The notes under the pieces: generated by a model | The model's database searches: none | What the model was told of the DNA's origin: nothing | Seen by the model: the letters and a program-made list of their open reading frames with translations, nothing else | Position numbers and translations under genes: made by a program | Shown: in pieces, positions 26,782-40,078 of the stretch | How positions within the stretch are numbered: the stretch's first letter is position 1 | Layout: the number at the start of each line of letters is the position of its first letter | From: Ampullaceana balthica | Lineage: Eukaryota > Mollusca > Gastropoda > Lymnaeidae | Assembly (NCBI GenBank): GCA_944989445.1 | Contig: CALYLW010000212.1 | Coordinates: forward strand, 832,001 to 896,000 | Length of the DNA: 64,000 bases | Direction: 5' to 3'

Positions 26782-29700
26782 AATAAAAAATATAGGTATA
26801 AAATTATTTTTAGCGTTACTGATCTGTCTTATTAAAAGCAGAAAAATGTGTTCAAAGTTTAGTCTGAATACGTTTATGGTTTAGTTACGTTTTAGATGAA
26901 ATAGTATAAAAATGGAGAAATGACCAAAAGTTGAAGAAGAAATGTAAAGAAAATAAAATTTTTAAACATATTTTGTTGAAGCAGATTTATTATTCTTAAT
27001 TGTAAAAATTGTAAGAGAAATATAATTCAATAAATAAAGACAGTTACATTTTCACGATTTACAATCAAAAGCTACTAATATTTCACATGATAGTGAACAT
27101 CTTAAGGCAGATGGAGAAACGACAACAAAAGCTTCATATATTTTTTTTTATATTAGCCATGTGAAGCCCACATCGATTTTCTGCAAAAAAAATTATAATC
27201 TGCTTTTCTTTTATGTTTTTTTATTTATATATTTTTGTTAATATTTATGTATAGCAGTCGAATCTTGTTGAATTTAGAAAAGTACCTTGATGATCTATAA
27301 TAACAACACCGATATTCAAAATTAATGTTTAGACTGTGTGTCAGGTACATTTGGATTCAATTGTAAACATTGTCATCAAAATTATTGCAACCAAAGTACC
27401 GGATACTGTCTAAGTGGATGCTTGGGATTCACTAACTTCCCAAAATGTGATGCTGGTAAAATTACACACAGAGAAAATTATTTGACATTTTTTATGTCAT
27501 ACAATTAGCATTCAAACATAGTTTATTTTCAAAAAAGGCGGTAGACAAAGTGTAGAGTTAAAAGATATACAAACGCTGATTAATTGCCAACCTTTATGTT
27601 TGATTTTAGCAAAGCCTCTATATTCCCATGATTCAACTAAAATGATTGAAGTACATATAATTTATATAGATTTCAAATCATCCTGTCGAAATACATTTTT
27701 TATAAAAATACTTTTTTTTAAATTTTAAAAACTGATCTCTCAATTTTATTTTTATATCGTATTGCAAAAAATAGTCATGAAATCATACACTAGTGCTGTA
27801 TGCAACGATATCTCAGGGATAAAAATTTTTCGTCGAATCGTAATAACATGAGTTTGTTTCATGGCAAGTTTTCAAAATCCATCTATAAAAATTGATACTA
27901 TTGTCATTTTCGCGCAAATCAAATGTTCGATTTCTGTAGACACAAGATAGCGTCTACTGAATTAAATACAGCAATATGAAAAAAGGATCTTCTTTTTATA
28001 AACAAATGTCAAGTCTAGCAATTATTAGATCCTCTAGTCCGATGCTAAATTAATAACACCTCATCAGCTTAGTGAGTAGCTACGAAAACATTAAAAATGC
28101 AAGTGTTAAACGCACATTAAAGGTAATGTTGATGCATTTTAAAAAGATATTCTGGTTAGGAAAGAAAAATAAAAGTAATTATCTATTTTTAATCCCGAAC
28201 AACATTCAAATCTTGTATAAAAACATCTCGGAAATTGAGCAATTTAAGTAGAGCACATGCGTGCTCAACAGTAATATCTGCAAATGAAAGGTAGATTTAA
28301 AAATGCTATTTATATTGTGAACACGAAAAGTCCTATCATCTGCGCACGCACAAAACAGAGACAGTCCCAGCAACTCTCGGATGACTAGAGTGGTCTTCGT
28401 CCAATCGACGGACGAACAACAACAATCTCTGAAAATGCAATATAGATGTAAAAAATACTATTTATATTGTGAACACTTAACTCCATTTATCTTTAACAGT
28501 ATGTAATCGAGGAAGTTGGGGTGTCAACTGCAGTTCTAATTGTGGACATTGTCACGAAAATGCTTGCGATTCTATATTGGGATTGTGTAAGACGGGATGT
28601 AATGGTTTTTCCAACTTTCCTAATTGTACTCAAGGTAAGAGTGTTTTAAACAAAACTAAAATATAAATATCTTTACATTTTTGCCAATATTTTTTTTTAA
28701 ATCTTAACAATTATTTAATTATTTTTTATCACAGTCCCACAATAATGAGAGTTCAAGATAAAATAATTAAAAATAATACTAATAACATTAAAAAATTGGT
28801 ATTAGAGTATTTTGAAAATTAATAAACTCTCTTATTACTGGCAGAAAAATATTTTTAAAATTTTGTTTTAATAAGTTTATCGTTTAGTCTAATAAAAAAA
28901 GTGTTAATGAAAAAAAAAGAAATCACTTGAATGTGAAAAAAATGTAACAATTTTTTTAAAAGCATAATTTGTTGAATCAGATTTATCATTTTTAAATTGG
29001 ACTTTTTTTTAGAAAAGTAAGTCACTAAATAAAGAAAGTTACATTTTGAAGATTTACAATCAAAACCTAGTAATATTTCAAAAGATACTGAAAACCTTAA
29101 AACAGATGGAAAAACGATAACAAAAGAATAATACATTCTTGATATTACCCACGTGAAGCCCACAAATGTTTTGTGCACTTAGTTATAATCTGCTTTTCTG
29201 TTGTATGTTTTTTTTTCAAAATTTACACTGGCTTTAACATTTTAGCATAAACAATTGGGAAAGGGTTATACGTCTTTGTTAATCTTTTGTCTGTAAAAGG
29301 TTTTTAACAAATGTATCCTGTATAAATGCCAGAAATTGTTTAGAAAGGATTTTTATTTTTAAAAAATCAACCATATATTTTACTAACACTAGATTTTAAA
29401 AAGTATTACATCTATTTTTAAAAATGCATTAAATGTAAGTATATGTGCATATGAGTAATATTTTGATAATTTAAAACGTTAATATAAAAATACATTTAAC
29501 ATTTTGTATTTTTACTCGTATTGGAAAATTATTTTGGTAACGCATGTAGAAGTTATGGCGCTAGAACTTCAAATAGTCTTGAGATCCTATACTTCTGACA
29601 ACATGTAATAGGACTTATGGTCAGTAATCCTCCCAATCCACGAACACTACTTGCCTCTGTTCAAGTGTAACGACTTCTTTCCATTCATCACTTGTTGCGT

Positions 29701-32700
29701 GTTGCGTGGACACACTTCCTATGCAGAATGTTTCTTGATTATAGTCCAAGGGATCTTTTAGTTGACGGTTGACAACTTTTACACGTTTTGATTTGCATAC
29801 TGCAGAAAAATTATTTAATTTTCCACAGTTGTAGCATAACTTCCCATAAGCAGAAAATGTTCTATGTTAATGTTTTTTTCAACAATATTTACATGCGGCT
29901 GCTTTTATGTGTGTACTTGACATTACAGCTTGCTTGACATGTTGACTTGTTGTCATGTGCGTACTTGATTTATCACATGTCTTTGATTTCACAGCTTGAA
30001 CATTCTTTTCTTTATTTAAAACTTTGAGTTGTCATTCCGGTGTTTCCTCCGCTTTGCATATAATTTCAGCCTTGTTCAAATTTAGGTCTAATTGTCTCAG
30101 TCTAGACCTGAGATATTCATTATTTACTCCAGCCACAATTCTTTCGTTTATCAGCGACTCTGTTAAATTTTCAAATTTACAAGATTTTGCTTTAAGTTTA
30201 AGGTCTGTTATCACATTATCGAAACTTTCTCCCTTGCTTTGCTTTCTGGAAAAAAAACACGTTTCTCTCGACAGTCACATTCTTTTTTGGTAAAAAAAAC
30301 AATTCTCGAATTTTCTTAACAAACAGTTCACTGAATGATAATCTGTTTCACAATCGTCACATTCCTGTCCAGTCTATTGGATTGTATTGTACACTTCTAA
30401 CGCTTCCTGGCCTATTACATGCAGCAGTGTCATGCTTTGCGATTCTTTGCTTTTTGTGTCGAGTCCATTGGCTATCTTGTATATCTGGAAAGACTGCTCA
30501 CATCTCTTCCAGTTGGCAGCAATGTTTACTTGTAGCTCCAGCGGTTGTGGCTGATGGAGTCGGTCCATCTGCCACCATATAGAAGTTATGGCGATAGTAC
30601 TTCAAATAGTCTTCAGGTCCTATACTTCTGACACCATGTAATATGACTTATTGGCAGTTGTCTTCCCAGTCCACGACCACGCATGCTTACAGTTCACATC
30701 ACAATCTACGTGTTTCGTACTAGTCAACTCCCATGCTCATACAATGTCAATACAACACAATTCTTCTCTTACAACGCACGTAAAAACTTTCTCTCTTCTC
30801 TTTTATTGTTTCTTTCACTCTCTCGTCATTTCTCTACGTCTGTCTCTTTTTCTTTCCTCTCCTTTCCCCCCTTCTTCTCTACTTTCGAAACCAGAGGTCC
30901 TGTTTAAGTCTAAATTTTGATAAGTGATTGTGAAAGGGACATTTTGAAATCGATGTACCATTCATTTAAATTTTCATTTCAAAAATTGTCTTTTAGTCCT
31001 TTGAATAAAATGGCGTAAATGTATTTCTGCCCCACAAAGTGCATCTATTACTTCAAAAGTTGACTGTTTCATAAGTTTAATGACACAATTTGTTTGCTTT
31101 GTTTTGAAATTTATTTCCTTTCATTAACTCTTATCCAGAAATTTTTCTAAAAACTTACACCATTTTCACTTTTAGATTGCGTATCAGGTACATTTGGACT
31201 AAATTGTACTAGTACATGCAAACATTGTCATGAAAATTCTTGCAACCCAAGATCCGGACACTGTCTAAGTGGTTGCATGGGATTCTCTAACTTCCCAAAA
31301 TGTGATGCTGGTAAGTTCACTCACACATACAATTATTTGAAATACCTATGTCATAGAATTAGAATTCCAACATAATTATAATTTCAAAACATTCGACAGA
31401 CTTGTAACTGGTTTTACTTATTAATGTAACCCTTTTAGGCGTTCTCTCAATACAAAAACTTGTACACAATAATCCTCTGAAGAATTGGTTTAAATAAAAC
31501 AACTTTAATATCTATACTTTGTACACTAAAATATAATTTGAGGTTATACAACGTGGAACACACTGGCATAAATCTGCCATTACACCAGCCAACTCTAACA
31601 CTGACTCTCCAACCTCCTTGGCCAATGGTAACGACCCTTTCTTCCCACGCTTTTACTCACGTGACCTCTCCGTAATGCAATCACGCTATACACTCGTTAT
31701 TCACCCGTGACAAGACTGAGTGTTGAGTAAATATTTGTCCAATGATTTGATTAATTGACAACTATTCTTATTAATTTTTAAGTCCACTATTTTCCCAAGA
31801 TTACTCTGAAATTATCCAAGAATATGTAATTTAGCATGGATTTCACATGTCTAAATTCATTTGAGGTGAAAAAAAATTATATTATTTACTGTTCTCTTAA
31901 TATATTATTATATCGTGTTCCAAAAGAAAAAAAAATTGTATTGGGATCATTCAATATTTCTGTATGTAAAGAGATCTGGAGATGAACATTTTTCGTCTAA
32001 TAGAAAAAGAGTAATAACATGAGCTTGTTTCATGCATATTTAAAAATTCTGCTATAAAAAGTGATACTATTGTCTTCTTGGCGCAAATCAATGTTTCGAT
32101 TTCTGTAGACACAAGTTCTATATACTAACATAAAAACAGCAACGATGATATAATAAATGTAAAATTTAAAAATTAATAACTAGACTCTCCTTTCCAGCGC
32201 TAAATTAATAACATCTTATTAGCTTAGCGAGTAGCTACAGAAACATTAAAATTGCAAATGTTTATATGCACATAAAAAGTAATTTTGATAAATTTGAAAT
32301 ATTTATTATGTTAAACAATAAAAAAAAAGAATTCATAATTCTCTATTTTTATCACGAAAAATCTTCAAACCTTGTCTAAAAACGTCTCGGATCTTGAGCA
32401 GTTAAAGTAGAGCGCATTTGTGACAAACAGCAATATCTGAAAATGGAATATAGATGTATTCAGACAAGCGTGACTATAAAAACTTCTACAGAGATTTTAA
32501 AGAAGTGTATGGCCCCACGCCCTCAAGATCAAACCCCCTCCTCAGCGCAGACGATAACACTCTCATCACAGACAAAGAGAAGATATTTAAGAGGTGGGCC
32601 GAACATTTCGAAAGCGTCCTAAATCACCCTTTGACAATCAACGAAGAAGCCATCAATCGTCTCCTCCAAGTGCCCACAAACAGAGCACTGGATGACCCCC

Positions 32701-35700
32701 CAACCTTGCTCGAGACCCAGAAAGCAATTTATCTTCTCTCCAGTGGCAAAGCACCTGGTTCTGACGCCATACCATCTGAGGTCTACAAGGAGGGAGGAAT
32801 AGCCCTGACTGAAAGGCTCCACCATCTTTTTCTCTTGATATGACAGCAAGAGACGATCCCGCAGGACTTCAAAGATGCCTCCATCATACGTCTTTATAAG
32901 CAAAAAGGAAGTAGACACGCTTGTGACAACCACAGAGGCATATCCCTGCTTTCTATCGCAGGAAAGATCCTTGCCAGAATCCTGCTCAACTGCCTCACAG
33001 TCCACCTTGACCAAGGACTCCTGCCTGAAAGTCAGTGTGGATTCCAAAAAGAGCGAGGGACCATCGACATGGTGTTCGCTGCCAGGCAGCTGCAAGAGAA
33101 ATGTCAGGAGCAGAACTTCAACCTGTTCTCCACCTATGTCGAATTGACCAAGGCTTTTGACACCGTTGGCAGAGAGGGTCTGTGGAAGATCAGTGCCAAG
33201 TAGGGTTGCCCAAGGAAATTCATCGTCTTGTTGAAACAATTCCACGAGGGCATGCAGGCCAGGGTCCAGGACAGTGGAGAGTCTTCTGATCCTTTCACAG
33301 TCACAAATGGGGTCAAGCAGGGCTGCATCCTGCTCCAACACTGTTTAGCCTCAAGTTTTCAGCCATGCTGACAGAGGCCTTCAGAGATAAGGATGTTGGT
33401 GTCAACCTGCGGTACCGCACAGATGGCAAACTGTTCAACCTTCGGAGGCTCCATGCAAAAAACCAAGGTTATGACAGACATCATCAGAGACCTCCTGTTT
33501 GCTGATGACTGTGCCCTCAACGCTGTCTCAGAAGCCGAAATGCAACGCAGCATTAACCTGTTCTCCAGCGCCTGAACAAACTTTGGTCTGACGATCAACA
33601 CCAAGAAGACTGAAGTCCTCCATCAGCCTGCGCCTGGAAGGCCCTACGTTGAGCCCAACATCACTGTCAACGGCCAGAGACTCAACACAGTGCAGCGGTT
33701 CACATACCTAGGCAGCACACTGTCGCAAAATGTCACCATCGATGACGAAGTGAGCGTCAGAATGGCCAGCGCCAGCTCCACTTTTGGCAGGTTGTCTCCA
33801 AATGTCTGGAACAGAAGAGGCATTGCCATCCACACCAAGCTGAAAGTGTACAGCGCGGTAGTGCTCCCCAATGTGCTATATGATTGTGAAACATTGACTG
33901 TGTATCAGCGCCATGCTAGGAAGCTTAACCACTTTTATTCAACAAGCCTTAGGAAGATCCTCGGCATAAAGTGGCAGGATAAAATACCAGACACAGAGGT
34001 ACTGACCAAGGCTGGTCTCCCAAGCATATTCATACTCCTGATGCAGTCCCAGCTTCGTCGGCAGGGCACGTGGTCCGAATGCCAGACGAGAGACGGCCAA
34101 AGAGACTCTTCAATGGCGAGCTCCAGCATGGCCATCGATTTCACGGTGTGCAAAAGAAACCCTTTCAAAGACACACTGAATGCCTCACTGAAAGCGTTTA
34201 CCATCAAACCAGACACGTGGGAACGTGCTGCAATGGACTGATCCACCTGGAGTTCTTCCATTCACGAAGGTGCCAAGTCATGCGAGGCAAACTGGATCAC
34301 CTCCGCAGAAAAGAAGACGCAAACCCGAAAGACCCGTGCTGTTAACTCTCCTGGAGATGTCCCACTCGTCCCTTGTCCCTTCTGTTCCCGAACCTTCCGT
34401 GCAAGGATCGGCCTCATCAGACATCTGCGCACGCACAAAACAGAGCCAGTCCCAGCAACTCTCGGATGACTAGAGTGGTCTTCGTCCAATCGACGGACGA
34501 ACAACAACAATCTCTGAAAATGCAATATAGATGTAAAAAATACTATTTATATTGTGAACACTTAACTCCTTTTATCTTTAACAGTATGTAATCGTGGAAG
34601 TTGGGGTATCAACTGCAGCTCTAATTGTGGAAATTGTCATGAAAATTATTGTGATTCTAAATTGGGATTGTGTAAGACCGGATGTAATGGTTTTTCCAAC
34701 TTTCCTAATTGTACTCAAGGTAAGAGTGTTTCAAACAAAACAAAAACACAATGTTAACATCTGTATACTTTTCCAATAGTTTTACTGATTTATTTTATAC
34801 GATGTAAATTAAGTGATAAGTATCTCTCCTTCTATCATGCTACTACAAAAATTGGCATTCTTTACAAAAAACGAAATAAAAAAGTATTTGGTCATTGATG
34901 ATATGTCTTTATTTCGCACACAAAAAAATGTATTGTTTTCAAATTCAGGATAATTTATTTTTCCCAAATCCAGAAAAAAAATTGTTAAATACATATAACT
35001 CAATAATATATATGTAAACATATTAATTTAAAAATATGATAAAAAACGTTTTTTGTTGAAGCAAATGATTTGTTTTTAATTTCAAAATGTTATTAGAAAT
35101 TAAATATACGAAATGAAGTTGCAGTTAAATTTATGCAATAAAAACATAAAAGATAGTAATTTTACAAACGATACTGAAGTCTTTAATCAGATGGAAAAAT
35201 CTTAACAAAAAAATGTACTACGTGTACCCATTTGATTCCCACATAAAATGTCTGCAATTAAACATTATATGCTATTATTTTGTATTTTTTATTAATTTAC
35301 TATAACTACAATCTTATAACATATAATTTAGCCTTGGGTTATACGTCATTGTTAATCTTTTTGCCTGTCACAAATTATAAAAACAAATTCAAAATCTGTA
35401 AAAGTAAACGCTAGATTATATCACTTGTGAAAGTTATTTTGAAAACATTAGAAACATAGGTATATGTGCACACAAAAGTGTGTTCTAGAAACCGAAAACG
35501 TGATTATAAAAAAAATACAATTATATCTTCGTATTCGAAAATGATTTGGTGTCGAACGTTGAATCGTATTCTTTCCTTCTTTCTCTCCCCATTTTCATTA
35601 TTTTAATCACCCCCTCTTTCTCTATATCTTTCTTCCTCTCTTTTTATTTCCACAAATCTTTATCTTTATCCCTGTCTTTCTTAACAAGAGGCACTTTTCA

Positions 35701-38700
35701 TTGAGCAAACTCATCAGAAAAAGTCGCTCGTATTTAGAGGTTCCGCTAAATTAAACTTTTTGTCAAATGAGATTTTTGTATCTCCTTCTTGTTGTGTTTG
35801 AAAGTGTAAATGTATTTTTGCTAACAATTCTTACATCTATAGTGGGACAATTTGCATATATTTTTCAATTAAAGGACTAAAAAGTATTTGCTTTTATTAA
35901 AATGTCCTTTATTAAATTACCACTTTCAAATAGATGTTTTTTTTTATAAAATAACATGTTTCTCATTACAGAATGCCTTTCAGGTGCATGGGGATTTAAT
36001 TGTAACAGTACATGCAAGCATTGTCATCAAAATTCTTGCATCCCAAGTTCCGGATACTGTCAAACTGGATGTATGGGATTTTCTAACTTTCCAAAATGTG
36101 ATGCTGGTAAGGTCAATTACCCTGAAACTATATAAAAATGGTATGCAATAGTATGAGAATTCTTACATATTTTATTAAAACAATGTCGGCAGAATTAATG
36201 TTTAGGTGTAAAGACGAGAGATACGCTTATTAATTGATTGAACACGTTTTTATTGATTTTAGCAAACCCAAAATTTCTAATGAATTAAACAAAATTATCT
36301 AGGATCTTCACATACACAAACACACACACATACACAAAACAAACACCAAAAAAAACAACAAACAAACCTCATTAATTGTTCTCTTGCTGTTTTATTACAT
36401 TGTAATATACTGAAAATATCGCTGGAATCATATAATACTACTCCATTTCATGAGATTTGGAGAATGGATATTTTTAGTCCAGTAGAAATAGAGTAAAAAG
36501 TTTAGGAAGCTTTATGGATAATGCGAAATACTTTAATACAGCAAAAACGAAAAGAAGATATTCTTTATAAAATGAGGGTAAATAAAGCAAACATAACCTG
36601 ACTTGTCAAAAACTAAATTAATAACATTGCATTAGCTTATCAATACGTTTCAGAAACTTGAAAGTTGCAAGTATATATAATTATATTTTTAGATGAACTA
36701 TAAAGAGACGTAAGGACAAAAAATTAAACAGAAGGTAATATCTAGTTCAGTATTTAAACTCCTGAAATATCTCGAAACCTTGTCTAAAATATTCTCAAAA
36801 CTTGAGGAATTAAGTAGAACTGTTTTTAAGCAAGAGTAATCTCTTTAAAATTATAAACATATATTTGTAATTGTTAATTACTTTAAGTTAACACCTAACC
36901 TCCTCTCATCTTTAACAGTATGTAAAGGTGGAAGATGGGGTGTTAATTGCAGCTCTAAATGTGGACATTGTCAGGAAAATTCTTGCGACTCTAAATTGGG
37001 ATTGTGTCTTATCGGATGTTTTGGTTTTTCCAACTTTCCTAATTGTACTCAAGGTGAGAGCTTTTCATGCATCTTCAAATTTGGACAATGCCTTTAGTTG
37101 TATTATTTTTTATAACACCTTTAAAAATGTTAAGAATCTCTTTCTCTAGCAATCAGCGATAAAATGTAATTTCTAAAAATAAAACATGAGTATGAAAGTA
37201 TTTTGGTCTTTGCTGTACTGTCTTTAACTCGGTAGAAAAACATATTTGTTTAAATAAGTTTATTTTTAAGTCTAATCCATAAAAAATAAATTTATATAAA
37301 TATAGAGCAAGAAACATAAAAATTAACACTTAAAATATTGGGGTAAATATATTTTGGTGAAGCGGATTTTAAAAAAAATGTTCAAAGGGTATTAAATAAA
37401 AACTTGATATATCTATAATATATAAAGCTCAGTTGGTGTTTGTATCTTTCTATGTTTGTATGTTTGTATGTTTGTATGTTTCACTTTTTCGACTTTCTGT
37501 TAGACAGCCACGGAAAAACCAAATGACGGACGGGGACCAAATTTGGCAGAGCTGTTCATTTTACCCTGAAGGTGGTTTTAAGTTAGTTTTTGTAATTGTC
37601 CCTTTTCCCAAATGCCGTAAATTAAATAATCAGAAAATGCAGAGACAAAGAATAAAAAATTTAACCTCATTTCTGTATTGAACAAATTTACGCGGACGTT
37701 CAAATGCCGTTCAAAGCGAGTTACTTTTGGTGACGTTTTTTTCCCCAATATTTTATTTTCAGCGGTGCGCATTCAAAAAAATATACAATGTCTAATTTTC
37801 GTGTACGCTTCATAATTTGAGCTGTGTAGTACAAAGAATTGTCATTTTCTTTACTATTACTTTCTATATATTAGATAGACACGTAAACATATTTAATTAC
37901 AACTGCCACACGATGCATTAGATTTAATTGTTTACACGTTTAAATTTAATTGCTAATTTTTTAAAATTATTTTCTGTTCCATAACTCGACATTTAATAAA
38001 AACCTATTTATGTAATAATTGTGTCAGTATTTTTTTCAAGGCTTCATTTTTAGCGGTGCGCGTTCTAAAATATTTTATCGCCTGATTACTGTGCGCACAT
38101 TTTCGTGTACGCATCTTAAATTTAGCTGTGTCCTATTAATATAACATTTATATTTTGTTTGTCTTTTACATAAGCTATTGTTTTTTACATAACCTATACA
38201 CTTATACTATTTAAACTTAGGCTACCGGACCTATTAACATAAGTAGATTAAACTAAATAAAGTGATCCTGAAAACGCTTAATTTTTTTGTATTGCGAATT
38301 GAATATGTTATGTTCATTCCTTTGATGATGGATTAACATAGGCCATTTTTAAAATCAATTATTGTCATGGTTTCACATGCGTTTTTAACATAAAATTATT
38401 ATTATTTTTTACTTTTTTTTTAAAATTAGGAATATAGCCTATTTTTTTTATTTATCTTTATTATCTTTATCTCATAGACGCTGTTGCAAAGATTGTATTA
38501 ATTACAATTGTGTTACGATGCAGTGTCGTAAATATATAAGAGCTTTTTATGTGACGACGTGACGACAGTGACAGAGATCTTTTGGAAAAATGTCAACAAA
38601 GCAGTGGCCTTTTTTAATGGATACAAACAAACAAACTGAGCTTTATATATTACATATGCGTTTAAAATATTTTATTTCAATTATTTTCACAATGCAATTT

Positions 38701-40013
38701 ATTAATATTTTACATGCAATGAATAAAATTGGAATTTTAAAAAAATTTAATTCATAACTCGACATTTAATTAGAAACCCATAGATGTAGCGAGTTTATTT
38801 TATGTTGAAAGTGATGGCGATGTCAAATAAACTTACACTTTAAAACAGTTTACTTAAGCTTTATATACACTATACATTATAAACTTTCGCTACCGAACGT
38901 ATTAACAAAACTTGACTAAATTTAATGAAGTGATCCTGAAAACTGCTTAATTAATATGAATTGCGAATTGAATATGTTTTTATGTTCATTCCTTTGTATT
39001 CAGAATAGCATAGGCCATTTCTAAAATTGCCTTTTAATCATTTTTAAGATGCACTTATTAACAGACGGTTGAATCTTTTTTTTCATTTTTATTTCATTTT
39101 TCAGATATAAAATCTGGTGTGTTTGTGTACATTGAATAGAATTTACAAAATATGAAGCCTTATCCGAAATAGGGAACAACAAAAAAAGATTTCTTTTTGA
39201 AATTATACACATTGCTTATAAACCGTAAATATAAATCGTAAAATATAGACGCATACAAAATGTTAAATAGTATTTCCCTGTTACAACAATTATGAATACG
39301 TCAAAAGGAGGGGTTATTTTGGTCCAGTACATTTACTTTATAACAAGACTTTATTTTATGTGGCCAGCTTTCTATATTGTCTTAATATGGTGTGCACATT
39401 TTTTTGATATCATTTTAATACGACCGGTCTTGTATTAAATAAAAATAAAGTTACATTTTTTGCAATTCCCATAAAANAAAAACTACCAATTGTACAACAG
39501 ATACTGACATCTTGAAGTAGATAGAATAACGATAACAAAAACCACAATAAAGTTATGATTTACCCTTTGGGTGTCAAAATAAATGTTTCTGCTTTTTTAA
39601 CATGATATGCTTTTTTTATTATAATGTCCATTATATTTAATATGGCTTCATTCTTATAACATAACACATTAGGCAAGGGTTTTACTTCGTTCTTATTTTT
39701 ATCTTTGTGTGCCATAAGCTTTATACTAAATGATACAATTGTAAAAAAATATAAAATGTTAAAAAGGATTATAATAAACAAGTAATTCTCTCTTTTTGTA
39801 CGTTAAACTATTTCAAATTTGTTCTGAAAACAGTTAAAAAATAGGTAGGTGTAAGAGAAAAGAAAAGGGTGTCTTGAAATCTTAAAACGTAAATATAAAA
39901 ATAATATTAACTTTTTTGTTGTAACTCGTATTTGGAAAGGATCACAAGATACATTTGAATCCAGAAACCATAAAAGAAAAAATTTAAGTAAACACGAATC
40001 AGTAGATATATTT

Positions 40014-40078
<65 letters not shown>

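Noticed and set aside
30651..30920. Plus-strand frames in the pyrimidine-rich stretch (30651-30920)
   Set aside because: Low-complexity C/T-rich translation with no domain; it lies in the Gypsy LTR region.
32619..33341. 240-codon minus-strand frame
   Set aside because: It is antisense to the reverse transcriptase of the LINE, whose plus-strand motifs (FADD, NGVKQGC) are clear.
26460..37053. CRISPR-like array or a set of separate small genes
   Set aside because: Repeats are 135-bp exons with splice sites and coding phase, spaced by kilobases; they are cassettes of one gene.
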